A DNA stretch of 64,000 nucleotides from the NCBI GenBank assembly GCA_965220245.1, contig CBDCPI010000013.1, positions 62,001-126,000 of the forward strand, read 5' to 3'. Under the pieces are notes generated by a model that saw nothing but the letters and a program-made list of their open reading frames with translations, did no database searches and was not told where the DNA came from. Source of the DNA: CBDCPI01 sp965220245. Lineage in GTDB: Bacteria > Chloroflexota > Dehalococcoidia > Lucifugimonadales > UBA3495. Shown here piece after piece: positions 7,968-17,407 of the stretch. The position numbers were made by a program, and so were the translations under genes. Every line of letters starts with the position of its first letter. Within the stretch, counting starts at the first letter, position 1.

Positions 7968-10132
7968 TTAGGCAAACACCGCCAAGGCGTCAGCGGCTTT
8001 AACGCCTTGGCCTTGAGGCAGCACCATTAGCGGGTTGATGTCCAACTCGGCTAGTGTCCCTTCTAGTTGGGCTCCCAAGTGAGAAATCCTAACTAACACT
8101 TCGGTCAACCGCTCAACATCGGCGGGGGGGCGCCCCCGGAACCCGTAAAGCAGCTTGGAACATTTACTTGCGCCACCATCGCCTTGGCGTCCACAAGTGA
8201 TACCGGGCAGAGGCGCATTGCGACGTCGTTGTAGACCTCCACCATCACGCCGCCGCTTCCGAAAAGAAGGACGGGCCCAAGCTGCGGGTCGTAAGTGATC
8301 CCGGCAATCGTCTCCACGGCATGGGATACCATCTCTTGCACCAGAACGCCGTTGACGGTGGCTGCGGACAGCCCGGAGGCTCTTGACATAACCAACGAGA
8401 AGGCGTCTCGCACCTGCTGGTCGCTGCTTAAACCCAGTTGAATCACTTGGGCCTCGGTCTTATGCGGAATGTCGGGAGAGTCAATTTTCAACGCCACAGG
8501 GTAGCCGATTTCCTGGGCCGCTTGCACCGCTTCGTCGCCGGAATGAGTCAACAACTCCCGCGTCGCCGGTATGCCCCAAGCGGCTAACAACTGCTTGCTG
8601 TCGTGCTCGGACAAAGCACGGCGGCCGTTAGCGCGTTCGGGTGCGGCAAGCCAACCTTGCTGCTGTGGAGTCAACTCAGGGGCCGAGGGGAATTCCTCTT
8701 GCCCGTGGCGTTCCAGCCAGTCGTAATACCGGAGGTAGTCTCTAAGGCCGGTAGCCAGCCGGTTGGGGGTATAAAAAACGGGGACCTCGGCCTGTTTTAG
8801 CCGCTCTAACCCAGCCACCGTATTCCGGCTGCCCGTCCACAGGAAAACCACACCCTTACGTTCGGTGTCCGGTCTGTCCAATAGCCGGTCCCGCTGGGCA
8901 ATCACTTGCTCCGCTTGGGCGTCGGCCCCCGAGCTGGCCACCACCAAGGTGCCAACACCGGGCTCGCTAATCATGTGCCCCATTATTTCGGGAAAGGCTT
9001 CGCTGTTGGCGAACCCGGTCACGTCCGCCGGGTTTGCGGCCCAACCGAAACCTTTCAGGATGTCATTGATGCCGTCTCTTGCCGCCTCGCTCAATGGAGG
9101 CAAGCCCAGACCGGCTTGCCCGCACATGTCGGCGGTTAGAGAGCTGATACCGCCGGAATGGGAAACGACCGACACCGCACGCTTGCTGGGCTTGGGCAAT
9201 TGGGCCAATAGATGGGAAACTTCCAGCAACTCGTCATAGTCCTGTACCCGGATGACGCCGTGTTGGGCCATAGCCTCGTCGTAAATTGCATCGGACCCGG
9301 TAAGCGCCGCAGTATGGGACAGCGCGGCCCGGGAGCCCAACTCCGACCGGCCGATTTTAATCAAGACGATGGGTTTGCCTTTCTGGGCTGCTACCTTGGC
9401 GACTTCGACGAACTTTCTGGCGTCTTTGAAACCTTCGACGAAACCGGCGATCACCCTCGTATCGTTGTCGTCTAATAAGTACCGGACGAAGTCGGAGAAG
9501 TCCAAGTCGGCCTCGTTTCCGGTGGAGACCACATAGGTGAAGCCGATACCGGCGTCGACGGCCCGGTTCAGGAAGGGGCCGAAGGCCGACGCGCCGCTCT
9601 GGCAGACCAGTCCCACCGGTCCGGCAAGGCCCTCGGCGCCCCCGTATTCTGACTGAGGTCGGGAGGCGCTGACCCAAAGGTTATCTTTCAGGTTGGCGAT
9701 GCCCAAGCAATTTGGCCCGGAGACTCGCATCCCGGATTCCAGAGCAAACTTGCTGAGCTCGTCTTGCAAGTCGCGGCGGGCGGCCACCCCTCGTTCGGCA
9801 AACCCGGCGGAAATGACTATGGCCGCGCCAACGCCCTTGCGGTGGCTTTCTTGGAGAACGTCCAACACCCGGTCGTAGGGGACCACCACGCTAACCAAGT
9901 CCGGCGCTTCGGGCAATTCCGTCACGCTGGGGTAGCACTTGGTTTCCATAATCTCGTCGTACCGGGGGTTTACCGGATAGACGTTAAGCCGGTCCTTGGC
10001 CATCAACGCCGCAGCCAGCATCCGGCCCCCGTATTGGAGCCGGGGTGTGGCGCCCACTATGGCGACCGACCGGGGGTTCAGCATCTTATGAATCGACGCC
10101 AGTTGGGCGCTGGTCCAATGGTCCACAGGCAT
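7968..10132 (-). CDS. acetate--CoA ligase (ADP-forming) type, fused alpha-beta acyl-CoA synthetase, frameshifted near the C terminus
   Basis: The main open frame (8105-10132, 675 residues) shows a CoA-binding Rossmann domain (SVAIVGATPRLQYGGRM), succinyl-CoA-synthetase-like domains with GLVCQSGASAFGPF, the ALSHTAALTGSD loop carrying the phosphorylated His, then an ATP-grasp domain (GYPVALKIDSPDIPHKTEA). It interconverts acyl-CoA, ADP and Pi with acid, CoA and ATP. The frame ends early, but the next frame continues the family's C terminus (SKLLYGFRGRPPADVERL, then AELDINPLMVLPQGQG) to TAA at 7968-7970. One base is missing at about 8165-8180. Either the gene is recently broken or this is a sequence error; the loss covers only the last 65 or so residues. 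It converges with the third HpcH gene. Confidence 0.82.
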
Positions 10133-10149
10133 TTTCGGCCTACTCCCTT

Positions 10150-10193
10150 CCTTCGACTGCGCTCCCTGTGGTCGCTTCGCTCAGGATGAGCGG
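10150..10193. repeat. dispersed palindromic repeat (CTCAGGRTGAGC type)
   Basis: Reads CTTCGACTGCGCTCC...CGCTCAGGATGAGCGG. The CTTCGA and CTCAGG-TGAGC core recurs at 35658-35679, 42922-42954 and 43752-43785. It is intergenic here, between the acyl-CoA synthetase and the SnoaL-like gene. Confidence 0.6.
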
Positions 10194-10231
10194 ATTTTCC
10201 CGGGTTCTCACGTCAAAGGCTCACTGGGAAC

Positions 10232-10606
10232 TTAAGGAGCGCCCCAGGGATTGTCGATGACAAAGAGCCAGTTCCCGTCTGCCTGGCGCCGCACTACCTC
10301 CTGTCCCTTGCCGCTCATATCTACCGGGGAGCCGGCGGCGGCGGTGCCGGTAATAGTCCATTGGGAGTACAGGATCGCGGTGTCACCGGACTGGACTACC
10401 AAGGGCACCTCTACGTTGAGGGTGGGTTTCATAGCAACGAAGTTGGATATAGCCTCCCGGATGGCCTGGGCGCCAGTGACCGTCTGACCCGGTTCGGTGA
10501 CAAAGGCGGCGTCCGGTTCGTATAGGGCCAGCGCAGCTTCTACGTCGCCGCTGGAGATTGCTTGCCCAACCAGAATATCGCATTGTTCCGGGGTGTTTGC
10601 AGGCAT
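10232..10606 (-). CDS. SnoaL-like / DUF4440-type NTF2-fold protein
   Basis: A 124-residue protein whose start at ATG 10604-10606 is fixed by AAGGAG 5 nt upstream. The pattern (an N-terminal helix GDVEAALALYEPDAAFV, then GAQAIREAISNFV, then beta strands ending RRQADGNWLFVIDNPW) is that of small NTF2-fold proteins of the SnoaL/YybH group, which act as cyclases, isomerases or ligand-binding proteins. The frame remains open upstream of the ATG only because it reads through a copied fragment of the neighbouring TPP gene. Specific function unknown. Confidence 0.7.
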   Translation of the reverse strand: MPANTPEQCDILVGQAISSGDVEAALALYEPDAAFVTEPGQTVTGAQAIREAISNFVAMKPTLNVEVPLVVQSGDTAILYSQWTITGTAAAGSPVDMSGKGQEVVRRQADGNWLFVIDNPWGAP

Positions 10607-10636
10607 GACCTTCTCCTTAATGATGGTCCGGTTTAA

Positions 10637-10708
10637 GTTTCCCCAGCCCGCCGGGCGTCGGCCCGCCAATCGTCGGGGCTGGGCAGCCGGTCGATCTCTA
10701 CTTCCACC
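10637..10708. repeat. 72-bp direct repeat, copy A (duplicated 3' end of the TPP-enzyme gene)
   Basis: Matches 11803-11874 with 3 mismatches in 72 bp. The second copy is the authentic last codons of the TPP enzyme gene (VEIDRVPSPDDWRADARR). This copy is detached and lies just upstream of the SnoaL-like gene. The two copies bracket the hypothetical + Uma2 pair. Confidence 0.85.
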
Positions 10709-10769
10709 TACAGCAGCGGGACTAGAACCCCGCCCCGCGGTTTCTGAGTCTTCTTCAGCGTTTGGCGAT

Positions 10770-11180
10770 CTACGACCAGTAGCGGTGAACGCGATCAAGC
10801 TCTTGCGCCCAATACTGAAGGTCGTCGCCACCGTTATACAAACCCAGGTTTTTGGCAAATGTGAAGAATCCCTCTCCTGGGATATTCTCCCTTTTTTTCA
10901 AAATTACTACGGCCGCTAGGAGCGGTCTGCCGGCAAGATTTTCAGACCTGCTGATTTCATCCAAAATCTGCCCCATCTTGATGCGATCTATTTCAGAACT
11001 CATGTTCAACCCAGCTAGGGGAGCGATGTCCGAATAGTAGGTAACCCTCTTGTCCTTGGCGACTCTGAGGATTTTTTCATAGATAGCTTGCATGTCCGCT
11101 TCCAATCTATCGCCTCCGGCATAGATAGTTTGCTTGTCCGCTTTCACTGTCGTCAGGGCTGGAATCTGGTTGATCAGCAC
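10770..11180 (-). CDS. conserved hypothetical protein paired with Uma2
   Basis: A 136-residue protein with no domain name I can assign. Visible features: a helical segment DRLEADMQAIYEKILRVA, then VTYYSDIAPLAGL, and a C terminus with IPGEGFFTFAKNLGLYNG and an aromatic end. The pattern of G-x-G-F-F-x-x-A-x-x-L-G-L-Y looks like a recurring uncharacterised family. It starts at GTG 11178-11180 and follows the Uma2 gene by 20 bp on the same strand, so the two are probably cotranscribed. The pair is framed by the 72-bp direct repeats, which suggests it came in as a unit. Confidence 0.6.
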   Translation of the reverse strand: MLINQIPALTTVKADKQTIYAGGDRLEADMQAIYEKILRVAKDKRVTYYSDIAPLAGLNMSSEIDRIKMGQILDEISRSENLAGRPLLAAVVILKKRENIPGEGFFTFAKNLGLYNGGDDLQYWAQELDRVHRYWS

Positions 11181-11200
11181 GTCTACCTACAGCGTCGAGG

Positions 11201-11758
11201 CTAGGAACCCACGAATATCTCCGAGACCGGCAATTCCAGACCTGGCAAAATTTCAGATAGTACGCTATCCCCCAAGCCGTGTAGGGACAGACGCTTCCAA
11301 GCCCCGTCTACCAGGCTCAAGATTTCCACCGTGCGGGCTTGGGGCGAGACCAGCCAGCACTCTTTGACCCTGATTTGGGCGTAGTCGGCCAACTTGCTTT
11401 CGACGTAGCTACGGCTGTTGCTGATGGACAGTATTTCCACCACCAGGTCGGGGCCACCGTAGATGCGTTCACGCATGATTTCTTTATTCTCGTTGCTGAT
11501 GAACATCAGGTCCGGTTGGCGGACACGGAGAGGTTCTTGGCAGACGATGATGTCCAGAGGCGCGAACCAGACTTCGCCCAATCCGTGTTCTATCACAAAC
11601 GGATCAAGCTTGCGGAACAGTTGCCTTGATATAGCTTGGTGCTCTAGGGACGGACCGGCGGCCATAATCACCTCCCCGTCTATGATGTCGAACCGGGCCA
11701 GCGTCTCCGGCTCCTTCAGATATTCCTCGTAAGTAAGCCTTGTGGCTCGGAGCGTCAT
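11201..11758 (-). CDS. Uma2 family (DUF820) putative endonuclease
   Basis: A 185-residue protein with the Uma2 pattern: LTYEEYLKEPETLARFDIIDGEVIM, later RVRQPDLMFIS (core Asp), GGPDLVVEILS (P-D-L-x-x-E-I/V-L-S, catalytic-type D and E) and SKLADYAQIRVKECWLVSP. These are the conserved elements of the PD-(D/E)xK-like restriction fold predicted for this family. Members are abundant in Cyanobacteria and Chloroflexota and have no established role. A second, diverged member lies at 32288-32863. Start ATG 11756-11758. Confidence 0.85.
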   Translation of the reverse strand: MTLRATRLTYEEYLKEPETLARFDIIDGEVIMAAGPSLEHQAISRQLFRKLDPFVIEHGLGEVWFAPLDIIVCQEPLRVRQPDLMFISNENKEIMRERIYGGPDLVVEILSISNSRSYVESKLADYAQIRVKECWLVSPQARTVEILSLVDGAWKRLSLHGLGDSVLSEILPGLELPVSEIFVGS

Positions 11759-11798
11759 GGCCGTTCACCCCCCATATCCTGTGCATCCATGTGATCGC

Positions 11799-13517
11799 CT
11801 ACGTTTCCCCAGCCCGCCGGGCGTCGGCCCGCCAATCGTCGGGGCTGGGCACCCGGTCGATCTCCACGTCCACCACGGCGGGCAAGCCCGAGGCTTGGGC
11901 TTGACGGATAGCTTCGGGCAAGTCGCGGGAATCAGAGACGTGGACGCCAAAAGCGCCGTAGCCAGGGGCTTCGGCGGCGTTGTCGGTAGGATAAAATTCG
12001 GAGGCGATTTCTCTTCCCGGTAGTTGGTGGTCCAAAACCATACCAAGAGCATTATCGTTGAAGACGACGCAAATTATGGGTAGCTCGTACTGCATAGCGG
12101 TGGACAGAGCATTTACTGTCATCATGTAGCCGCCGTCTCCGGTTACACAGACCACCGGGCGGTCCGGGTAGACCAGCTTCAAACCTACCGCTGCGGGAAG
12201 ACCCCAGCCCATGCCCGCGGTGCCGCCGGGACAGAAAAAGGTGCAGGCCTGCCGGGACTGGTACAAGTGGGCCATCCAGGTGCGGTTGTTGCCGGCATCC
12301 AAGGAGAAAACGGTTGAAGGGTCCAGGTTTTCGTGCAGCAACCCCACCAATCGCTGCGGCGTAACCGGCGAGCTGTCCCGGTGCATTTCGGGATCGTCGT
12401 AGAACCCAAAGTCTTGCTTCCGTTGGGCTAGGCCTTCGGTCCACTCTTTTCTTGCCGTAGCTGACGACTCCGCCGCTGGGGCCGAGGCTTCCACCAGTTG
12501 TTCCAAAATGCTGCCGGCGTCGCCAATCAAGCCTAACTCCAAGGGAAAGGTCCAACCGGCGTTCCGGTCGTCGATGTCGATCTGAATAATCCGTTGGCGG
12601 CGGGGATCGAAAACGCTAGGTCGTTCCCGTACCGTGTCTTGGGGCGTGAGCTTGGCGCCCACTACCACCACCGTATCGGCATCGCCGACAGTGCGGTTGG
12701 CCACGTCCTGCCCGTAAACCCCCACCATCCCCAGCGAGAGCGGGTGGGTTTCCGCAATGGCGCTTTTGCCCTTGTAGCTGGTCGCCACAGGCATACTCCA
12801 CATTTCGGCTAGCTCCTGAAGTTTGCTGTGGGACTGGGAGATATGCACTCCATTGCCCGCCACTAGGACCGGTTTCCGCGACTGAGACAGGATTTCCACG
12901 GCCCGTTGGATGTCTTGCGGGGCGCTCTGGGGCTTGGCCGTGTTCAGATAACCGCTGGCATCGTGGATAAAAGGCGGCGATTCCACGTCCACTTCGCCGC
13001 CGATGGCTGCGGAGCGCATCACCACGCTGGCTGGTCCGGGCCTACCGCTGATAGCGTGCTTGATGGCCAACTGGGCGCTAAGCACGGCTTCCTTGGGGCT
13101 GGTGGCCACGGCGGTGTACTTACTCATAGACCTGAATATGTTCGGCAGGTCAATGCTGCCGTACTCGCCGGCTCCCGATTGGTTGGCCGCGTGCATACCA
13201 ACGCCGCCGTCGGAGGTGTCGGTGAGCACCAGCATTGGCGAACTGCTGAGCATGGCCTCCATGATGCCGAATGATGCGTTGGACCCGATAAACAGGCCCT
13301 GCCCCATGACCACCGCAGGCTTGCCGGTGGCGCGGCCGTAAGCGTCCGCCATGATTGCTGCTACCTGCTCGTGCCGCACTAAGATGGTCTTAATGCGGGG
13401 CTCTTTCCCATACAGCAACTGGAAGATCTGGCCGGTGCCGCCTCCGGGAATCCCGAAGACGTACTCGACGCCAGCCTCTTCCAGGGTTTGGACAATTAGC
13501 TCGCTGGCATTAGGCAT
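11799..13517 (-). CDS. thiamine-pyrophosphate-dependent enzyme (acetolactate synthase / benzoylformate decarboxylase-like), 1
   Basis: A 572-residue protein of normal three-domain TPP length. N-terminal Pyr domain: GVEYVFGIPGGGTGQIFQLL and LVRHEQVAAIMADAYGRATGKP, which holds the Glu that activates TPP. The central domain follows at about 190-330. The C-terminal PP domain carries the Mg/TPP motif GDGGYMMTVNALS ... NDNALGM. It most likely carries out decarboxylation or carboligation of a 2-oxo acid. It is not a clear IlvB since no small subunit or anabolic genes sit nearby. Start ATG 13515-13517 after GGAGG. Its last codons are duplicated at 10637-10708. Confidence 0.82.
   Translation of the reverse strand: MPNASELIVQTLEEAGVEYVFGIPGGGTGQIFQLLYGKEPRIKTILVRHEQVAAIMADAYGRATGKPAVVMGQGLFIGSNASFGIMEAMLSSSPMLVLTDTSDGGVGMHAANQSGAGEYGSIDLPNIFRSMSKYTAVATSPKEAVLSAQLAIKHAISGRPGPASVVMRSAAIGGEVDVESPPFIHDASGYLNTAKPQSAPQDIQRAVEILSQSRKPVLVAGNGVHISQSHSKLQELAEMWSMPVATSYKGKSAIAETHPLSLGMVGVYGQDVANRTVGDADTVVVVGAKLTPQDTVRERPSVFDPRRQRIIQIDIDDRNAGWTFPLELGLIGDAGSILEQLVEASAPAAESSATARKEWTEGLAQRKQDFGFYDDPEMHRDSSPVTPQRLVGLLHENLDPSTVFSLDAGNNRTWMAHLYQSRQACTFFCPGGTAGMGWGLPAAVGLKLVYPDRPVVCVTGDGGYMMTVNALSTAMQYELPIICVVFNDNALGMVLDHQLPGREIASEFYPTDNAAEAPGYGAFGVHVSDSRDLPEAIRQAQASGLPAVVDVEIDRVPSPDDWRADARRAGET
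11803..11874. repeat. 72-bp direct repeat, copy B (in place, 3' end of TPP gene)
   Basis: Authentic 3' end of the TPP enzyme gene; partner of 10637-10708 (69 of 72 positions identical). The insert between them, about 1.1 kb, holds the hypothetical and Uma2 genes. Confidence 0.85.
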
Positions 13518-13688
13518 GGGGCCTCCTTGTGTCAGTGGTTACAGCAAGATACCGGGTTCGGACATCCGGGTGGCGAGACGCTGGCATTGGGGACGGTTGA
13601 GCCGCGACGGTGGGCTGTACCCCGTATGCTGAGGGGATAATAACCCCCGGCCTTGGCGCGGTCAAGAAGAGGCTCACCCATAACAAAA

Positions 13689-13713
13689 GGCCCCGCCTTC
13701 ATCGGGCGGGGCC
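13689..13713 (-). terminator. rho-independent terminator of the amidohydrolase gene
   Basis: A perfect 9-bp GC stem (GGCCCCGCC / GGCGGGGCC) with a 7-nt loop, followed on the minus strand by TTTTG. It lies about 40 nt after the stop of the 13751-15427 gene. Confidence 0.8.
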
Positions 13714-13750
13714 CTGATAACCCGCTGTATTGATTACCGGTACAGCTTGC

Positions 13751-15427
13751 TTAGCCAACCATGTCGTAGCTGCGCAGTAGCTTGCCCGGCAACGCCCCGG
13801 TGCAGTCGGTTCCTTCAAAGGTAACCGAGCCGTTCACCAGGGTGTAGCGCAGCCCGGTGGGCTTCTGTACCAGCCGACGCTCCCCACCCGGGAAGTCGGT
13901 GTCGAAAATGGGCTTTTCATGTAGCATCCCCAACTGGTCCAAGTCGTAGACAATGATGTCGGCCCAGTCACCGACGCGCAGGGTGCCCCGGTTCTTGAAA
14001 TCGGCGAACCAAGCCGGGAAGGCGCTAATCTTGGCATGGGCTTGCTCCAGAGTCATGAGCTCCCGGTCGCGCACCCAGTGGGCCAAGAAGTACACCGGCC
14101 ACACGCTGTTGGTCAGGAACCTGGTGTGGGCCCCTCCATCGGACACGGAAATGTGGACGTAGGGGTTGGTGATGCGGTCTGCCCGTGCGTCGTCGCCCTG
14201 GGCCGCCGCCGGATGACCAAACTCGGTCTCCAGGTCCTCGTCCAAGGCCAAGTCCAAGAAGGCGTCCAAGGGGTCTTTGCCCTGTTCTTGGGCAATCTGG
14301 GCAATAGACATACCCTCGTAGCGGAAGTTGCGCTCCTCAGCAACCTCGACCACTGTCACCTGGGTCCAATCAGTCCGGGCGTGAGGGCGCTCTTCCACGT
14401 CTCGCTTCATTCCGGTCCGGATGCCGTCTTCGGACAGCTTGGCGATCCGCTGTTCCTTAGTACCCACTAGCGGCTGCACCCAGTTGGGCATGTAGTCGAA
14501 CAGGTTGTACTCCGAGAGCTTGAACTCGGCGATAGTGGGCACGGCCCCTTGCTGGGCGATAATGGGAAGGCCCTCGGCGCGGGTTTCCTTCAACCACTCG
14601 TAGCCCTCGTCGTCGCCAAGGACCACGTGGAGAGGACGTCCGCTAATCCTCACCATGTCGGCCAACATGGCCCGCTGGTGGGCCCGGTCATCGGAAATCC
14701 CGATGGTCCAACCGATATGGCCAACGCCGAACTGGCCTATAATCTCGGCCAAGGCCAGGTATTCCTCCTCCGAAGCCACGTGGCTGGGAAGCCAACTACC
14801 GTCCTCGGGGCGGTCTTCCATGTTCTTGTCAGCGGAGATACCGAAAGCGCCCGCCTTCATGGCGTCGTAGGCTATTTGCTTCATTTGATTCAGCTCAGCC
14901 TCGGTTACCGAGGTCCGCTCCCGAGCCGGAATCATACCCAGCACGTAGCCCCTTAGTGGGGAGAAGGGTAGCAAAGCGCCAACGTTCACTCCCAAGCCCT
15001 GCCGGTCCAGGCTGTCCAGGTACTCCGGGAAGGTCTCCCAGTCCCAGCGCATACCTTGGCGCATGGACTCCAAGGGAATCGCCTCGATGCGGTTCATCAT
15101 CCGCATATTCAGGTCACGGTCTTCCGGCTTCGTGGGGGCAAAGCCGAAGCCGCACTGGCCGATGGTCAACGAGGTTACGCCGAACCAACCGGACAGCGAT
15201 GCGTAGGGGTCCCAGTTAAGCTGGGCGTCATAATGGGTATGAAGGTCTATGGCGCCCGGAGCGACGATGCAGCCGCTGGCGTCAATTTCCTTGGCGCCGC
15301 CAGCGCTGATCTTGCCGCTGATCATGGCTACCCGGCCGTCCTTGACCGCCAAGTCAGCCCGGAATCTGGGAATACCGGTGCCATCGACTATAGTTCCGCC
15401 GCGAATAACTAAATCGAATTCAGCCAT
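13751..15427 (-). CDS. N-acyl-D-amino-acid deacylase / D-aminoacylase-type amidohydrolase
   Basis: A 558-residue metal-dependent amidohydrolase. It opens with DLVIRGGTIVDGTGIPRFRA, then DGRVAMISGKI, and has APGAIDLHTHYDAQLNWDP, the H-x-H motif of the metal site seen in D-aminoacylases. A late segment, NPYVHISVSDGGAHTRF, holds the conserved catalytic D in the S-D-G/S-G context. The C-terminal beta-sandwich (LRVGDWADIIVYDLDQLG) closes the fold. Such enzymes hydrolyse N-acyl-D-amino acids or related amides in the cytoplasm. It fits the neighbouring formamidase as part of amide or amino-acid salvage. Start ATG 15425-15427; a terminator follows the stop. Confidence 0.82.
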   Translation of the reverse strand: MAEFDLVIRGGTIVDGTGIPRFRADLAVKDGRVAMISGKISAGGAKEIDASGCIVAPGAIDLHTHYDAQLNWDPYASLSGWFGVTSLTIGQCGFGFAPTKPEDRDLNMRMMNRIEAIPLESMRQGMRWDWETFPEYLDSLDRQGLGVNVGALLPFSPLRGYVLGMIPARERTSVTEAELNQMKQIAYDAMKAGAFGISADKNMEDRPEDGSWLPSHVASEEEYLALAEIIGQFGVGHIGWTIGISDDRAHQRAMLADMVRISGRPLHVVLGDDEGYEWLKETRAEGLPIIAQQGAVPTIAEFKLSEYNLFDYMPNWVQPLVGTKEQRIAKLSEDGIRTGMKRDVEERPHARTDWTQVTVVEVAEERNFRYEGMSIAQIAQEQGKDPLDAFLDLALDEDLETEFGHPAAAQGDDARADRITNPYVHISVSDGGAHTRFLTNSVWPVYFLAHWVRDRELMTLEQAHAKISAFPAWFADFKNRGTLRVGDWADIIVYDLDQLGMLHEKPIFDTDFPGGERRLVQKPTGLRYTLVNGSVTFEGTDCTGALPGKLLRSYDMVG

Positions 15428-15593
15428 CTAATGCCCTCCAATATTACGCATTGCCACAAGGAATATCCTTCCCAGTAACAGGAACTCTGCCCAGTCTACC
15501 GCCAGGCCCTACTGGTGTCAATTGCGCCGACTTGGCCGCCGACGGCCACCCGAAGTCCACTGCGGCTCCGGTCAAGCCGAGAGGGGCCCGGTC

Positions 15594-15622
15594 TTGACCG
15601 TCTTCTAGGCCAAGCGTATTAT
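15594..15622 (+). promoter_or_regulatory. sigma-70-like promoter for the second TPP gene
   Basis: TTGACC (15594-15599) and TATTAT (15617-15622) are separated by 17 bp. Transcription would start near 15629, giving a leader of about 80 nt before ATG 15711. Nothing else is seen in 15428-15593. Confidence 0.6.
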
Positions 15623-15710
15623 CCCCCCATTCAACGTGGGCGTTAGGACCGCATCGCCACTATATTATTATAAGGTATTGGCTGAAGCCACCACCGAAGG
15701 AGAAGGCAAT

Positions 15711-17396
15711 ATGCGGGGCGGAGATGCAGTAATCCATGCATTAGAAAAGGAAGGCGTCGAATACATTACCGGATTCGCTGGCGGTGGCGAGGCCCCATTG
15801 TGGCCAGCCCTGCGGGAATCTCAGTCCATTCAGGTGTTCTCCGCTCGCCACGAACGGTTGGGCGTGGAGATCGCCGACGGCTATGCCAGAGCTACCGGCA
15901 AGGTGGGAGTGGCGTTGACCGGGACCGGGCCGGGCGCCACTAATACGCTGACCGGCATCGCGGGAGCCTTCGCCGATAACGTTCCGGTGTTGTTGCTCAT
16001 GGGCCAGCACCCCTTAGGAAGCATGGGGAGGGAAATCCAGCAAGAAGTACCCTCCAGCATTTACGATAGCCTGGTCAAGTGGAAAGGCACCATGACCCGG
16101 GTGGAAGACATCCCGGGCATTGTGCGCCGGGCTTTCACTACCCTGCGGTCCGGGTCTCCCGGCCCGGTGGTCTTGGAAATGCCCATGGACGTTCTTTCTA
16201 CCGAGGTCCCGGATGACGTCTTGAACTACGAACCGGTGGGCCCCGGACGAAAAGCGGCCGCCGATCCCAGGGATATTGAGCAAGCCGCCGACATCCTGGT
16301 CAACGCCAGCTACCCAATCCTGAACGTCGGCGGCGGCGTACTGTCCGCCGAGGCTTGGGACGAGGCTAGGGAACTGGCGGAGTTACTCTCCATGCCGGTA
16401 GCCAGTACCCTGGTAGGCAAAGGCGCTTTCCCCGAAAACCATCCCCTATCCTTGGGCGGCGGGGTTTATCCCCGGAGCAAATACGCCTCCGGCCAGGCCT
16501 TGCACATCAACCGCAAGGCCGATGCCGTGCTGGCGGTGGGCAACTCGTTCCGCATCCCCAACGCCACCGACGGCCGCCCCTTCCCGTCCGGCGTCAAGCT
16601 GGTCCACATCAATGCCGACCCGGAGGACTTGAACAAGATCCACCAAGCGGATGTCCCCATTCTGGCCGACGCCAAGCTGGCCTTACGAAGCCTGATAGAC
16701 GCGGTGCGAGACCGCTTGGGACCGGGGCGAGGCGGCCTTAAAGAAGAGATAGTTTCCGAGATTCGGCAGGCCAAAGCCAAGTGGCTCGGCGAATGGGAAT
16801 CTACCTTTACCGACCCGTCGGTACCCACCAACGGTTACCGGGTGGTGCATGATCTGGCGCAAGCGGTGGACCTGGACCGCACCATTGCTCTCCACGATGC
16901 CGGCGGCAGCCGCGGCTATCTGTCTCCTTTCTGGGTCGCCACCCAGCCCCGGAACTACATTGCTATGGGAGGCATGGCGGCCATGGGTTGGTCTCTTGGC
17001 GCAGCTATCGGAACCAAGCTGGGCCGGCCGGACCATCTGGTGTTTCACGTGCTGGGGGATGCGTCCTTCGGCATGGTGGGCATGGAAATAGAGACCGCGG
17101 TGCGCATGGGCCTGCCGACCCTTACGGTGCTCTTGAATAACGGCGGCACCGGCGGCGGCCTCATGGCCATGGACCGTCCCACCGCCGCTCCCCCGGGTAT
17201 GGCCCAGCTAGGAGGAAACTTCAGCCAGGTGGCCCAGGGACTCGGCGCCTACTCGGAACGGGTGGAGCAACCGGGAGAACTGGTGGCCGCCTTCCGCCGG
17301 GCGATTCAGGCTACCGAGTCTGGTCAAGCTGCCTTGGTAGAGGTAATGATTAGACCCATGACCACCCCGGAGGCCCCGGACGACTGGACTTTGTAG
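15711..17396 (+). CDS. thiamine-pyrophosphate-dependent enzyme (acetolactate synthase-like), 2
   Basis: A 561-residue TPP enzyme. Start ATG 15711 is chosen because AAGGAGAAGG lies 5 nt upstream; an upstream ATG in frame (15636) would fall in the leader and lacks a ribosome site. Pyr domain: GVEYITGFAGGGEAPLWPAL and FSARHERLGVEIADGYARATGKVG with the TPP-activating Glu. PP domain: LGDASFGMVGMEIETAVRMG ... NNGGTGGG; here G-D-A-S-F replaces the usual G-D-G-x-F, and the metal-ligand Asn sits in the L-L-N-N-G stretch. It is diverged from the copy at 11799-13517. Probable 2-oxo-acid or oxalyl-CoA-like chemistry; exact reaction unknown. Followed 11 bp later by the formamidase gene. Confidence 0.8.
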   Translation: MRGGDAVIHALEKEGVEYITGFAGGGEAPLWPALRESQSIQVFSARHERLGVEIADGYARATGKVGVALTGTGPGATNTLTGIAGAFADNVPVLLLMGQHPLGSMGREIQQEVPSSIYDSLVKWKGTMTRVEDIPGIVRRAFTTLRSGSPGPVVLEMPMDVLSTEVPDDVLNYEPVGPGRKAAADPRDIEQAADILVNASYPILNVGGGVLSAEAWDEARELAELLSMPVASTLVGKGAFPENHPLSLGGGVYPRSKYASGQALHINRKADAVLAVGNSFRIPNATDGRPFPSGVKLVHINADPEDLNKIHQADVPILADAKLALRSLIDAVRDRLGPGRGGLKEEIVSEIRQAKAKWLGEWESTFTDPSVPTNGYRVVHDLAQAVDLDRTIALHDAGGSRGYLSPFWVATQPRNYIAMGGMAAMGWSLGAAIGTKLGRPDHLVFHVLGDASFGMVGMEIETAVRMGLPTLTVLLNNGGTGGGLMAMDRPTAAPPGMAQLGGNFSQVAQGLGAYSERVEQPGELVAAFRRAIQATESGQAALVEVMIRPMTTPEAPDDWTL

Positions 17397-17407
17397 GAGA
17401 GGCCGTA

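Noticed and set aside
10232..10858. A longer SnoaL-like protein starting upstream of 10606
   Set aside because: The extension reads through the duplicated TPP-gene fragment and lacks a ribosome site; AAGGAG fixes the start at 10606.
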